DNA of 64,000 nt, taken from positions 2,808,665 to 2,872,664 of the forward strand of contig NZ_KZ454944.1 of NCBI RefSeq assembly GCF_002797415.1. The letters run 5' to 3'. Source of the stretch: Bacillus alkalisoli (GTDB taxonomy: Bacteria > Bacillota > Bacilli > Bacillales > Bacillaceae_I). Under the pieces are notes generated by a model that saw only the letters and a program-made list of their open reading frames with translations, ran no database searches and was not told where the DNA came from. Positions 53,498 through 63,196 of the stretch are shown in pieces (the first letter of the stretch is position 1; the number at the start of each line of letters is the position of its first letter). Position numbers and translations under genes: made by a program.

Positions 53498-53558
53498 TTG
53501 GTTAAAGTAGTTGAGTAGTATTTTCTAATACTGAAAGTTATAAAAACCGGATTTAAAG

Positions 53559-53651
53559 TGCCGGTGGTATGGACGACTCCTCGAAAATGCTTCCACATTT
53601 TCTTCGTGCGATGTCTCGCTAAGCGTAACATACCACCGGCCGCTTTTTTTA
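53559..53651 (+). terminator. Long hairpin terminator after yjbJ, with repeat-derived loop
   Basis: GCCGGTGGTATG ... CATACCACCGGC, a 12-bp stem enclosing about 65 bp, followed by TTTTTTT. The loop contains TCCTCGAAAATGCTTCC and TTCTTCGTGCGATG, which also occur (inverted) within the GC-rich repeat at 62065-62382, so a repeat fragment appears to have been captured in the terminator. Confidence 0.7.
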
Positions 53652-53864
53652 CCAACAATGGGCTTGTACAGAAGGTATATCTGGACAGCCTTTTTATTTT
53701 GGAAATGGTGCCACGAAACCAAGTTTAAATCGTATCATTTGAGATATAATAACGTCATTGCTACAATATAAGAAACATAGTCATTATAAAATAAAGTTTA
53801 GATAAGTTTAGACAGCATTCATTTTCATGGTGCTAATATATTTTCTGTTAAAGGAGTTCTTACT

Positions 53865-54281
53865 ATGGTCAATAATATAACGTCACCTTTTGACGCAATT
53901 GGTGGAGAACCCGTTATTCATAAGTTAGTTGATGCTTTTTACACAAAAGTTAGTCAGCATCCTGATTTAGCTCCGATTTTCCCAGATGATTTGACGGAAA
54001 CAGCTAGAAAACAAAAGCAGTTTCTTACTCAATATTTAGGTGGGCCAAGCCTATATACTTCGGAGCATGGACATCCAATGTTACGCGCAAGACATATGCC
54101 TTTTGACATTACACCGAAGAGAGCCCAGGCTTGGATAAAGTGTATGAACGAAGCGATGGATGAAATAGATTTATCTGGGCCACATCGCGAAGAATTTTTT
54201 GCGAGGTTAGTATTAACTGCTCAGCATATGATAAATACACCGGATCAACCAGAAGAAAAGGAAGATCAACGTGAATTGTAA
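53865..54281 (+). CDS. yjbI: Truncated haemoglobin (group II, YjbI type)
   Basis: A 138-aa 2-on-2 globin: [38 protein letters not shown]-like E helix (here [20 protein letters not shown]) and [20 protein letters not shown] with proximal His. AAAGGAG precedes the ATG. Coupled to yjbH by an 11-bp overlap; in bacilli the two genes are linked to the nitrosative/thiol stress response. Confidence 0.92.
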   Translation: MVNNITSPFDAIGGEPVIHKLVDAFYTKVSQHPDLAPIFPDDLTETARKQKQFLTQYLGGPSLYTSEHGHPMLRARHMPFDITPKRAQAWIKCMNEAMDEIDLSGPHREEFFARLVLTAQHMINTPDQPEEKEDQREL

Positions 54282-55143
54282 TGATAAGCAACTCTTTTAC
54301 TTAAATGCAATTAGGCATACAACAAATAAGCCGATTGAAATTTACTTATTCATTGATCCGTTATGTCCAGAATGTTGGGCATTAGAACCTGCTTTAAAGA
54401 AATTACAGATGGAGTACGGGCAATATTTTACTATTAAACATGTTGTAAGTGGTTGCCTCGCAAATATTAATTTAACAAAAAAACATCATGCGGCTTCCAT
54501 GGCAAAAGTTTGGGAAACAACCGCAAACCGTTCAGGAATGTCTTGTGATGGCACTATTTGGATAGAAAATCCGATAGCTTCTCCTTATATTGCCTCTGTA
54601 GCTATTAAAGCGGCAGAGTTGCAAGGAAGACGTGCAGGGATAAAGTATTTACGAAAACTGCAGGAAGTTTTATTTTTAGAAAAACAAGACATTACAAATG
54701 TGAGTGTTCTTAAAGAGTGTGCGAAATCTGTGAATTTAGATATAAAGGAATTTTCAAGAGACCTTAAATCGGAAAGTGCAACAAAAGCGTTGCAATGTGA
54801 TATGAAAATTACAAAAGAAATGGATGTTAGTGAAATACCTTCTTTAGTTTTCTTTAACGAAAATATTGAAGCGGAAGGTATAAAAGTTTCTGGCTATCAT
54901 TCCTATGACGTGTATGTTGAAATTTTGCAAGATATGATAGGTGCTTCACTAAATCCAGCTGACCTTCCTTCTCTTGAGGAGTTTTTAATGCAATTTTCGT
55001 TTGTTGCTACGAAAGAAATTGCTGTTGTATACAACACAACGGAACCTATCGTAGAAAAAGAAATGAAGAAATTATTAATTCAACAAAAAGTAGAAAAAGT
55101 TCCAGTAAAGTATGGTACGTTCTGGCGTTATATTGGAAATTAA
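54271..55143 (+). CDS. yjbH: YjbH, ClpXP adaptor for Spx degradation
   Basis: A 290-aa DsbA-like protein: thioredoxin-fold N-terminal half with [20 protein letters not shown] (Cys32-Pro-Glu-Cys35) and a C-terminal region of YjbH type. It delivers Spx to ClpXP and aggregates under disulphide stress. GTG start inside the yjbI end. Its substrate Spx is encoded at the right end of this window. Confidence 0.93.
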   Translation: MNCNDKQLFYLNAIRHTTNKPIEIYLFIDPLCPECWALEPALKKLQMEYGQYFTIKHVVSGCLANINLTKKHHAASMAKVWETTANRSGMSCDGTIWIENPIASPYIASVAIKAAELQGRRAGIKYLRKLQEVLFLEKQDITNVSVLKECAKSVNLDIKEFSRDLKSESATKALQCDMKITKEMDVSEIPSLVFFNENIEAEGIKVSGYHSYDVYVEILQDMIGASLNPADLPSLEEFLMQFSFVATKEIAVVYNTTEPIVEKEMKKLLIQQKVEKVPVKYGTFWRYIGN

Positions 55144-55154
55144 AAGAAGAAATT

Positions 55155-55480
55155 GAACTTCATTGACCTTATCAAGTTCATTTTCTTCTTTTCCTTAACC
55201 GAAATGAACTTCATCAGCCTTATCAAGTTTATTTTCTTCTTTTTCCTTAACAGAAATGCACTTCATTAGCCTTATCAAGTTTATTTTCTTCTTTTTCCTT
55301 AACCAAAATGAACTTCATCGACCTTATCGAGTTCATTTTCTTCTTTTCTTTAACAGAAATGCACTTCATTAGCCTTATCAAGTTTATTTTCTTCTTTTTC
55401 CTTAACCAAAATGAACTTCATCTACCTTATCAAGTTCATTTTCTTCTTTTTCCTTAACCGATATGAACTTTATCGATGAC
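55155..55480. repeat. 51-52-bp tandem array after yjbH
   Basis: Seven units with GAACTTCAT- or GCACTTCAT-type starts at 55155, 55206, 55258, 55310, 55361, 55413 and 55465 (spacing 51 or 52 bp), each containing CCTTATCAAGTTTATTTTCT and CTTTTTCCTTAAC. Contiguous units; no spacers. The remaining gap to 55813 holds a terminator and an AT-rich stretch. Confidence 0.9.
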
Positions 55481-55535
55481 CACGGCTTATTTCTCGCGGG
55501 AAAACAACAGGGTACTTAACATAGCCAAACAATTA

Positions 55536-55569
55536 AAAAAGCCTTAGGTCATAGACCTAAGGCTTTTTC
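55536..55569 (+). terminator. Terminator after yjbI-yjbH
   Basis: AAAAAAGCCTTAGGTC ATA GACCTAAGGCTTTTT: an 11-bp perfect stem with T run. Confidence 0.88.
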
Positions 55570-55813
55570 TATTGTCTTATAGACAACAAAGGGGATGGGA
55601 GAAATTTTTCACGGTCAAACAAAGGGGTATATGTTTGTATGTGAATCGTTTCACGTTATTAATATATCAGATTTTGTCGAACTTTGACAAGTGGTTTTTT
55701 CTTCATTTCACAACTTTGTCACAAAAAAGTTCCTATTAAAAGATTTTATAATGTTATAAGGACAACTTGCATAAATTTAGAATAGAGCATGATTTATGAA
55801 GGAGTAGGTGAAA

Positions 55814-55999
55814 ATGAATAACTTGAGAAGCTGGATTTTCCCTAGCATTATTGGATTTATTATTTTATCTTTTATTGTAAATATTTTAGGGCTAATGAAA
55901 GTTTATCCATTGGTCCTTACGTCTCCCTTACTATTTATCTCCTTGTTTCTTCTAATTGCCCATATGAACTACCGCCAGCAATTTAGGGGGTTTAAATAA
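55814..55999 (+). CDS. Small two-helix membrane protein (YizD position)
   Basis: A 61-aa protein with two transmembrane helices (FPSIIGFIILSFIVNILG; LVLTSPLLFISLFLLIAH). Start ATG 55814, 9 bp after GGAG. Sits between yjbH and pepF as yizD does in B. subtilis. Function unknown. Confidence 0.7.
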   Translation: MNNLRSWIFPSIIGFIILSFIVNILGLMKVYPLVLTSPLLFISLFLLIAHMNYRQQFRGFK

Positions 56000-56000
56000 G

Positions 56001-56032
56001 AAAAGCTGACTACATATGTAGCCAGCTTCTTG
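56001..56032. terminator. Bidirectional terminator between yizD-like gene and pepF
   Basis: AAAAGCTGACTACATATGTAGCC then AGCTTCTTG; nearly perfect palindrome in a convergent gap. Confidence 0.8.
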
Positions 56033-56037
56033 TTTGT

Positions 56038-57849
56038 TTATGAAAGTAGGTTTTCCATTTCGATTAGTTTTTCTTCGAATACTTTACATGCTTCTTCAAT
56101 CGGTGTACTTTGTGTCATATCTACTCCAGCTTTTTTCAATACTTCGATTGGATAGTCAGAGCTTCCTGCTTTTAAGAATTCTAAATACCTTTCAACTGCA
56201 GGTGTACCTTCATCAAGAATTTGCTTACTTAATGCAGTTGCTGCACTATATCCTGTTGCATATTGATATACGTAGTAATTGTAATAGAAATGAGGAATTC
56301 TTGCCCACTCTAAACCAATTTCTTTATCAATATGAATATTCTCACCAAAGTATTTTTTATTCAACTCATAATACGTTTCCGTTAATAAATCTGCTGTCAA
56401 CGCTTGACCTTCTTGAGCTAACATGTGAATCTTATGTTCAAATTCAGCAAACATTGTTTGACGGAATACTGTACCTCGGAAACCTTCTAAGTAATGGTTT
56501 AGCAAGTATAGTTGTTTTTTCTCATCATCAATTGTTTTTAATAAGTAATCGTTTAATAACGCTTCATTACAAGTGGACGCAACTTCTGCTACAAAAATAG
56601 AGTAGTTTCCGTAAGGATATGGCTGAGTTTTTCTCGTATAGTAACTGTGTACTGAGTGTCCAAACTCATGTGCTAACGTAAATAAATTATTTACATTATC
56701 TTGCCAGTTCATTAAGATATATGGATTTGTTCCAAATGTTCCAGATGAATAGGCACCTGAACGTTTTCCTTTGTTTTCATGCACGTCAACCCAACGATTG
56801 TCGAAACCTTCTTTTACGATATCTAAATATTCTTGACCAAGTGGTGCTAGCCCTTTTAATAAATATTCTTGAGCTTGTTCATAGGAAACTTTCATGTTCG
56901 CATCTTTAACCAGTGGAGTATAAAGGTCATACATGTGTAACTCATCAACGCCTAGAACTTTTTTACGTAAATCTATATAACGGTGAAGCAAGTGTAAATT
57001 TTTATTTACCGTTTCTACTAAGTTGTCATATACAGACTCAGGGATGTTGTTGTTGCTTAATGCAGCATGGCGAGCAGAGTTGTAATTACGAACTTTTGCA
57101 TTGAAATTATCTTTCTTCACTGCACCACCAAGCGTACTAGAGAAAGTATTTTTGTACTTACCATATGTTTCATATACAGCTTTAAATGCATCTTCTCTTA
57201 CCTGTCCATTTTCACTTTCTAAAAAGCGAATGTAACGACCGTGCGTAATTTCTGTTTCCTCTCCATTCTCATCTTTAACAGATGGGAATGTTAAGTCAGC
57301 ATTGTTTAACATTCCAAATGTCGTAGAAGGAGCTGCCATCACTTCTGATGCTTGTGCTAATAACGCTTCTTCTTTTGCAGAAAGAACGTGTGGACGTTGC
57401 AAGTTAATTTCTTCAAGTGCATGTTTGTATAATTGTAATTCTTCTTTTTCTTGTAAAAAACTAGACAGTTTTTCTTCTTCCATAGAAAGAATTTCAGGAA
57501 CGATAAATGATAAAGCACTAGCCACTTGTGTATAAAGGTTAGAAGCTCTGTCATTTAATCCTTGATAAAAGGAATTTGTTGTGTCTTGATCGTAGCGCAT
57601 ATGAGCATATGTATATAACTTTCCAAGGCGACTCGAAATGCTATCTTGATATTGTAATGCCTCAAATAAATCGTTTGCTGAAGAAGAAAGTTTTCCTTGG
57701 AATTCGTTTATTTTTCCAATCATATTTTTTACATCTTCAAATTCTTTTTCCCACTCTTGGTCAGATGAAAAAATATCTTCTAATCTCCATGTATCATCTA
57801 CTGCAATATCTTTTCGTTCTTGTAGTTTTTTTACAGCTGTTTCTGCCAT
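56038..57849 (-). CDS. pepF: Oligoendopeptidase F
   Basis: A 603-aa cytosolic M3 zinc peptidase. Catalytic HEFGH at residues 394-398 (TLAHEFGHSVHSYY), with the third zinc ligand Glu in FVAEVASTCNEALL; EIGLEWARIPHFYYNYYVYQ near the C-terminus. Degrades peptides of about 6-18 residues. Downstream of coiA as in B. subtilis. AT-rich inverted repeat TTCGTTCAA ... TTGAACGAA lies about 30 bp upstream of its start. Confidence 0.95.
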   Translation of the reverse strand: MAETAVKKLQERKDIAVDDTWRLEDIFSSDQEWEKEFEDVKNMIGKINEFQGKLSSSANDLFEALQYQDSISSRLGKLYTYAHMRYDQDTTNSFYQGLNDRASNLYTQVASALSFIVPEILSMEEEKLSSFLQEKEELQLYKHALEEINLQRPHVLSAKEEALLAQASEVMAAPSTTFGMLNNADLTFPSVKDENGEETEITHGRYIRFLESENGQVREDAFKAVYETYGKYKNTFSSTLGGAVKKDNFNAKVRNYNSARHAALSNNNIPESVYDNLVETVNKNLHLLHRYIDLRKKVLGVDELHMYDLYTPLVKDANMKVSYEQAQEYLLKGLAPLGQEYLDIVKEGFDNRWVDVHENKGKRSGAYSSGTFGTNPYILMNWQDNVNNLFTLAHEFGHSVHSYYTRKTQPYPYGNYSIFVAEVASTCNEALLNDYLLKTIDDEKKQLYLLNHYLEGFRGTVFRQTMFAEFEHKIHMLAQEGQALTADLLTETYYELNKKYFGENIHIDKEIGLEWARIPHFYYNYYVYQYATGYSAATALSKQILDEGTPAVERYLEFLKAGSSDYPIEVLKKAGVDMTQSTPIEEACKVFEEKLIEMENLLS

Positions 57850-58029
57850 GTTGATCCCTCCATTAAATTTTCATTTTTCGTTCAACTTAAATTACTTAAA
57901 AGTAAAAATTGAACGAACTTGAATTGTACTTAGGGAAACAGAAAGTCCCTAATTACAGAAAACATACTATACTCTATTCGTCACAAACCTATTATATCCT
58001 TTTTCTTTTCCATCATGAATTTACTTGCT

Positions 58030-59196
58030 TTAAAACGAGAGTGTTATTCTGCTTAAAACCATTTTATCTTCTTTGATCGCTTGATCAATTGTTCTAGGAG
58101 TAATAGGGTTTTCTTTCTTTTCGTAAATACCAGTACTTACTTCCTCTAAAATTCCTAAACCACATAAAGTATTCAAATAACTTTTAATTGGGTTTGATAT
58201 GTTCATCTCTTTTATTAATGGAAGGGATCGAAGCTTGACTTTCTTGAAGTGAATTAGCTTTAAGAAATGATTATAAATCGATGTAAATGATACCGTAGAG
58301 CCTACTGGTGTTCTATGAATGCAACTAAAATATATATATGTTTGCCATTCTATTAATGGGGTTTCTATAACATACTGTTCTCTTACAGGTATGCCAATGA
58401 CCGCCGGAATTTCAGAAAGTGGGACACCATATTTTCCGTAACAAAAATTCTTCAAATGAATGAGATTACGATACAAACAATATTCATAACGCCAATTTCT
58501 TTTATATTGTAGCCATTTTGTTTTCCAATCTGGTAACGAAGGCGTATTAGAGAAATTATCTACAATCAACTGTTTACTTTTATAAATAGTAATAAAGGTT
58601 TTTTGACTCGAAAACGGGTAAAAAGGAAAAAGGTAATAAAATACAGTTTCTACTGGACAAAAACAAATAATATAAGGAAATTTTAGATAGTTATTCTTTT
58701 GTAGAAAAAGCCAATTTGTAGTATTAATCGAGGATAGAGTATACAGAGAGCGAAAACGTTTTTTTGAGAGTATCCATACTGGAATTAAATTTTGGGATTC
58801 ATATAATAATGTTCTTTTCTGAAGGTCAGCAATTGATAGGTTAGAGCATTGAAATTCTATCGCAAATGTTTTCTCCTCTTTTTTAAACAATAGGTCCACT
58901 CGCTGATTCGTTTCTTTTATGTAATGTTCAATGGAGACCTCACCAGTATTTTGTAACAGTTCGTACAACTTTCTTTTTCCTTCTAAATGATACAGTGATT
59001 CACTTTCTGAAGATGTGGAACATTCTTTGCGAACATGTGCAAAATGATATCTCACTATCTCACCAAGCTTCGGAATAACTTCGCTGTTGCAAGCTGGACA
59101 ATAGAACCTTTCTACTTTTTTTAACTCCATAACATCTTCTTTTTTTCCGTAAAGCAACGTAACAAACTCTCCATTCTTTCTTTTTGCTACAAACAT
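58030..59196 (-). CDS. coiA: CoiA-type competence protein
   Basis: A 388-aa protein: N-terminal Cys2 motif FYCPACNSEVIPKLG with RYHFAH, then a PD-(D/E)xK nuclease-like core (HLEGKRKLYELLQN, QRVDLLFKKEEKTFAIEFQC). CoiA promotes recombination of transforming DNA. GGAG ribosome site before the ATG. Gene neighbours (mecA, cls upstream; pepF downstream) follow the B. subtilis order. Confidence 0.9.
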   Translation of the reverse strand: MFVAKRKNGEFVTLLYGKKEDVMELKKVERFYCPACNSEVIPKLGEIVRYHFAHVRKECSTSSESESLYHLEGKRKLYELLQNTGEVSIEHYIKETNQRVDLLFKKEEKTFAIEFQCSNLSIADLQKRTLLYESQNLIPVWILSKKRFRSLYTLSSINTTNWLFLQKNNYLKFPYIICFCPVETVFYYLFPFYPFSSQKTFITIYKSKQLIVDNFSNTPSLPDWKTKWLQYKRNWRYEYCLYRNLIHLKNFCYGKYGVPLSEIPAVIGIPVREQYVIETPLIEWQTYIYFSCIHRTPVGSTVSFTSIYNHFLKLIHFKKVKLRSLPLIKEMNISNPIKSYLNTLCGLGILEEVSTGIYEKKENPITPRTIDQAIKEDKMVLSRITLSF

Positions 59197-59229
59197 AGCA
59201 ATCTCCTTTCATGCTTTAAATATATAGGA

Positions 59230-59276
59230 AAAACCCCTTTCTACATTAGAATTATTTAATAATGTAAAAAGGGGGA
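59230..59276 (-). terminator. Terminator of cls
   Basis: Minus strand CCCCCTTTTTACATTATTAA ... TAATGTAGAAAGGGGTTTTT: long stem and T run. Confidence 0.82.
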
Positions 59277-59280
59277 ATTT

Positions 59281-60792
59281 CTAAAGTAAAGGGGAAAGTA
59301 GTCTTGATAATGACTCAAACACTTTATGGTGAAACGGTCTGTTTTCAAAAACTTCCTTCACTAACGGTTTGGAAGTAAGCAAGTCATTTTCATAGTCTGA
59401 TACTAGTTTCTTTAAACTTTCTGTATGGTAAAGAAACGCATTTACTTCAAAGTTCAAATGGAAACTTCTCATATCCATGTTAGCTGTTCCAATCGAAGCC
59501 ACCTCTTCATCTACTATTACGATTTTTGCATGTAAAAATCCTTTTTCATATTCAAAAATTTTCACACCTGCCGCTAACATTTCTGGAAAGTAAGACCTGG
59601 AAGCGTAAAATACTATTTTTTTATCTGGTCTGTTAGGAATAAGTACTTTTACGTCGACACCGCTTAAGGCAGCCACTTTTAAGGCAGTAAAAATATCATC
59701 ATCGGGTACAAAGTATGGAGAAGCAATCCAAATAGACTTACGAGCAGATGTAATCATTGAGAAAAATAAACTTTTTATAACTTCCCATTCTTGATCTGGT
59801 CCACCTGCAATCATCTGTACTCCGCCGTAATTTCTATGTTCAGATAAGTTAGGGGATAAGTAGCTTTGTGTTAACAGCGATTGCTCTGTCATGTAATACC
59901 AATCTTGTAAAAAGATTAACTGAAGTGTCCTTACTGCCTCTCCCTTTACTAAAAGGTGGGTGTCCCTCCAAAATCCAAAATACTCATTTTTACCTAAATA
60001 CTCGTCCCCGACGTTTAACCCACCAACAAAACCAACTGTACCGTCTATAACAATAATTTTCCGGTGATTACGAAAGTTTATTTTATTATTGAAAAAAGGT
60101 AGTCTAACTGGAGAAAAAGGTATAGTTTCTACACCAGCATCCCTTAAATCTCTTATATATTTTTTAGAAAGGGTCCAACTTCCCACAGCATCATACAAAA
60201 ACCTTACATTTACCCCGCTCTTCGCTTTTTCTATTAATACATCCTTTATCTTCGTACCAATTTCATCATGTCTTACGATGTAGTATACGAGATGTATATG
60301 ATGAGTCGCTTTTTCTAGTTCTTCTAAAATTTTACTGAAGGTCTCTTCTCCATCTGTCAAAACTTCCGTATCTGTCGAAAAAGAGATTGGACTTCTACCA
60401 ATATTTGTTGCTAGTTGAAACATCGTTCGATGCCCATCACCTAACGACAGCATTTCTTCTTCTGTGTAGCTTCGTTCACCTTCAATTTTTTGTGCCGTTT
60501 GTCTATCCATTAAAGCCTTTTTATAAAATAGACGTCTTTTCCGTACATTGCGCCCGAATAACATATAAAAAATAAACCCTAGGACAGGAAAACTACCTAA
60601 AACAACAAGCCATGTTAATGTTCTTGTTGGGTGTCGATTTTCCATAAAAATCAAAAAAGCAATAAACAAGACCGAAAGAGTAAATAACATGGATACAACA
60701 CCAAGTATCCATCCTTCCCAAAAACTTTTCGTAACATAGATAATAATTAATAGTATTAATAAGAACATGGCTACGCGTATTGTATTTTTCAA
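59281..60792 (-). CDS. cls: Cardiolipin synthase
   Basis: A 503-aa phospholipase D-superfamily enzyme: two N-terminal helices (about 5-25, 35-55), then two HKD motifs, NFRNHRKIIVIDGTVGFVGG and EKGFLHAKIVIVDEEVASIG. Condenses two phosphatidylglycerols to cardiolipin. TTG start with AGGAG about 11 bp upstream. Confidence 0.93.
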   Translation of the reverse strand: MKNTIRVAMFLLILLIIIYVTKSFWEGWILGVVSMLFTLSVLFIAFLIFMENRHPTRTLTWLVVLGSFPVLGFIFYMLFGRNVRKRRLFYKKALMDRQTAQKIEGERSYTEEEMLSLGDGHRTMFQLATNIGRSPISFSTDTEVLTDGEETFSKILEELEKATHHIHLVYYIVRHDEIGTKIKDVLIEKAKSGVNVRFLYDAVGSWTLSKKYIRDLRDAGVETIPFSPVRLPFFNNKINFRNHRKIIVIDGTVGFVGGLNVGDEYLGKNEYFGFWRDTHLLVKGEAVRTLQLIFLQDWYYMTEQSLLTQSYLSPNLSEHRNYGGVQMIAGGPDQEWEVIKSLFFSMITSARKSIWIASPYFVPDDDIFTALKVAALSGVDVKVLIPNRPDKKIVFYASRSYFPEMLAAGVKIFEYEKGFLHAKIVIVDEEVASIGTANMDMRSFHLNFEVNAFLYHTESLKKLVSDYENDLLTSKPLVKEVFENRPFHHKVFESLSRLLSPLL

Positions 60793-60872
60793 ACGAAGTT
60801 CAACTCCTAAAACATCTTAAATTACGGTCCATAAGTACGAGATGCATAAGTATGACAAGCACAATCGAAATA

Positions 60873-60905
60873 AAAGCCGATTTCACCAGTATGAAATCGG
60901 CTTTA
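60873..60905 (-). terminator. Terminator of mecA
   Basis: AAAGCCGATTTCA ... TGAAATCGGCTTT: 13-bp perfect stem after the mecA stop. Confidence 0.85.
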
Positions 60906-60937
60906 CCATTTAGGACATATTATTCGTGAATATGTCA

Positions 60938-61627
60938 TTATAAAGAGAAATGACTAGCTATTTCTGCCATCGCGTTATCTTCACTTACAGCCGCACCATA
61001 TTCAGCTAGACGATGAATTGTCATTTGCGTTTCTTCCCCGTGCTCTAATAATATGCTTAACACATTATCAATATCTTCATCTGAATAATGTTCAGAAGAG
61101 AAATCAACATAGAGGTAATATTTTTTTTCGAAGAAATAGAGTGAGTTTGTTATATTTTCTCTTGCTTTTAAAAGATGGGAAACAGAAATAACATCCTCTA
61201 AATCTTTGAACTTAATCATAAACTGAAGCATATCTTCTTCCGTTTCGACTGTCTCTTCTTTAGGTGAAGAATTCTTGGAAGGGTTAAAATGCTGGTCTAA
61301 TAGAGATTCAATTCTTTCATCTACTGGTATATCAATTTTTTTATCGTCTGAAACTGGAACCTCAAAGTTTTTACCATCTTTAGAAAGTTGAGCGAGCGTA
61401 ACGATTATTTCTAACCCTTTATCTAACGCTTGCACTTGAATCCAAAGCGGCCCATCAATGGTAAAATCCTCCTCATCATGAGCTTCATCCATCATTTCCC
61501 AAAACAATTCTTCACTTCTTTCCCGGTTATACCAAATTTCTTCCCGGTCAAATCCACGCTCTTCTATATCGCCATACGAAATGTAAAATTTTACAGTATG
61601 ATCATTAATACGTTCTATCTCCATCAT
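60938..61627 (-). CDS. mecA: Adaptor protein MecA
   Basis: A 229-aa adaptor that targets ComK and others to ClpCP. N-terminal substrate-binding part (MEIERINDHTVKFYISYGDI, ERGFDREEIWYNRERSEELF), acidic linker, and C-terminal ClpC-binding domain (FKDLEDVISVSHLLKARENI, YYLYVDFSSEHYS). Start ATG 61627, 6 bp after GGGAG. Confidence 0.94.
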   Translation of the reverse strand: MMEIERINDHTVKFYISYGDIEERGFDREEIWYNRERSEELFWEMMDEAHDEEDFTIDGPLWIQVQALDKGLEIIVTLAQLSKDGKNFEVPVSDDKKIDIPVDERIESLLDQHFNPSKNSSPKEETVETEEDMLQFMIKFKDLEDVISVSHLLKARENITNSLYFFEKKYYLYVDFSSEHYSDEDIDNVLSILLEHGEETQMTIHRLAEYGAAVSEDNAMAEIASHFSL

Positions 61628-62064
61628 TAACAACTCCCTTCTATATTTATTAGGTAAATGATTAGCGTTGCGTTCCCCTAAGGTTTTGTAAGTAAGCCGT
61701 TATTGCTTCCTAATTAACTGCTTCTCATTTCCATATTTATTGTTTAGGAAGGGACCTCCATTTAATTAAATATATGCTTATCAATGTATCCAATTAGCAA
61801 ACGCTATAAACCTATAACATATGCACAGAAGCTAACCTTGTACTCTTATTTTATGATAAAGGATAGAAGAATGGAAATAAAAAAACTCATTTTTTAAAAA
61901 AACCTCATTCGCCTACTATACCTTAAAAATTACCCTTTATACAGCTTGTTTTAAACTGGTTTAATTTATTATTATAGCATAATATGACTGAAACTTTAAC
62001 AAATTGTATTTATCTTTTTTACTCTTATGATAAACCTCACCTGAAAGTGTTTTATAAGGTTCTA

Positions 62065-62382
62065 ACTGTTGTTGTCAGCACGAGGCGCTCGCTTTCCGCG
62101 GGTTTGTCTAGTTCTAGCCGCTCTAACTCCTCGAGTTATAAGCCATGGCCATCTAGAGGGCAAATAGCGTCCTCAAGCTATCACTGACTTATGCTTGTCG
62201 GAGATGAACGAGCCGCTTCCACATTTCTTGGCTCTCGGGAGCATCCTCGGCGCGTGGCGCCTTTGGGGTCTCCCTTGACACACTTCTCCCGCAGGACAAG
62301 GAAGGCTTCGGCAGCGAATCATCGCACGAAGGAAATGCGGTAGCATTTTCGAGGAGTCTCACGCCTCGTGCTAACAACAACG
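62065..62382. repeat. GC-rich palindromic repeat, long form, upstream of terC
   Basis: About 318 bp with arms CTGTTGTTGTCAGCACGAGG and CCTCGTGCTAACAACAACG. Shares CTTTCCGCGGG, GGGAGCATCCTCGG, TTTGGGGTCTCCC and CTCCCGCAGGA with the short form and adds a module with CTCGAGTTATAAGCCATGGC and CGGAGATGAACGAGCCGC. The 430 bp before it (61640-62060) show only AT-rich sequence. Confidence 0.85.
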
Positions 62383-62501
62383 ATTAGTAATATAAATTTA
62401 TTTTCTTAGTACCAATTCTTTATTATTGATAAAAATCTAGTCATAATATTGAACAGCCCTCACTATATTTAGTTAAGAATGGGACAAGAGGGAGCGATTG
62501 T

Positions 62502-63173
62502 GTGGAATTTGAATTAATTACATCTATATTAATAATAATTGGCATTGATATTGTTCTTGGTGGGGATAACGCAATACTAATCGCCATGGCTTGTCGTAAT
62601 TTACCCGATAAGCACCGAAATAAGGCGATTATTATAGGAACGCTACTGGCTGTAGTTTGTCGCGTCCTATTAACTGTAGTCGCAGTATATTTACTTTCTA
62701 TTCCTTTCTTACAGTTTGTTGGTGGAGTTTTACTAATTTATATTGCTATAGGGTTGATAAAAAAACAGTCCGATTCCGTAGAAATAAGAGGAAGTACTTC
62801 TCTATTGGCGGCAATTAAAACAGTTGTCATTGCAGATATTATAATGGGTGTTGATAATGTAATGGCGGTTGCTGGTGCTGCTCACGGTCAATTTAAATTA
62901 GTTGTGATTGGTCTTCTATTTTCTATCCCGATTATCGTTTGGGGTAGTAAAATCATCCTTTATTTAATGGAAAGGTATCCTATTATTGTTTATATTGGTG
63001 CAGCCATTTTGGCTTTTACTGCTGGGAAAATGATGATGAATGAGCCAATGATACAACATGTTGTATTCTTACCTAGTTTAAAAGAACTATTTCCGTTTTT
63101 GACTATCCTATTCGTATTATCGTTTGTTTTAGTCCAAAAATTTTCGGGTCCGAAAACCAGTTCATCGGTTTAA
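62502..63173 (+). CDS. TerC-family membrane protein (YjbE type)
   Basis: A 223-aa protein with seven helices and two TerC motifs: GIDIVLGGDNAILIAMACRN and ADIIMGVDNVMAVAGAAHG, the acidic pairs that bind Mn2+ in this family. GTG start after GAGGGAG. TerC proteins export manganese for metalation of secreted enzymes. Flanked on both sides by long GC-rich repeats. Confidence 0.9.
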   Translation: MEFELITSILIIIGIDIVLGGDNAILIAMACRNLPDKHRNKAIIIGTLLAVVCRVLLTVVAVYLLSIPFLQFVGGVLLIYIAIGLIKKQSDSVEIRGSTSLLAAIKTVVIADIIMGVDNVMAVAGAAHGQFKLVVIGLLFSIPIIVWGSKIILYLMERYPIIVYIGAAILAFTAGKMMMNEPMIQHVVFLPSLKELFPFLTILFVLSFVLVQKFSGPKTSSSV

Positions 63174-63196
63174 TAGATAGGTTGTGTTAAAGATCA

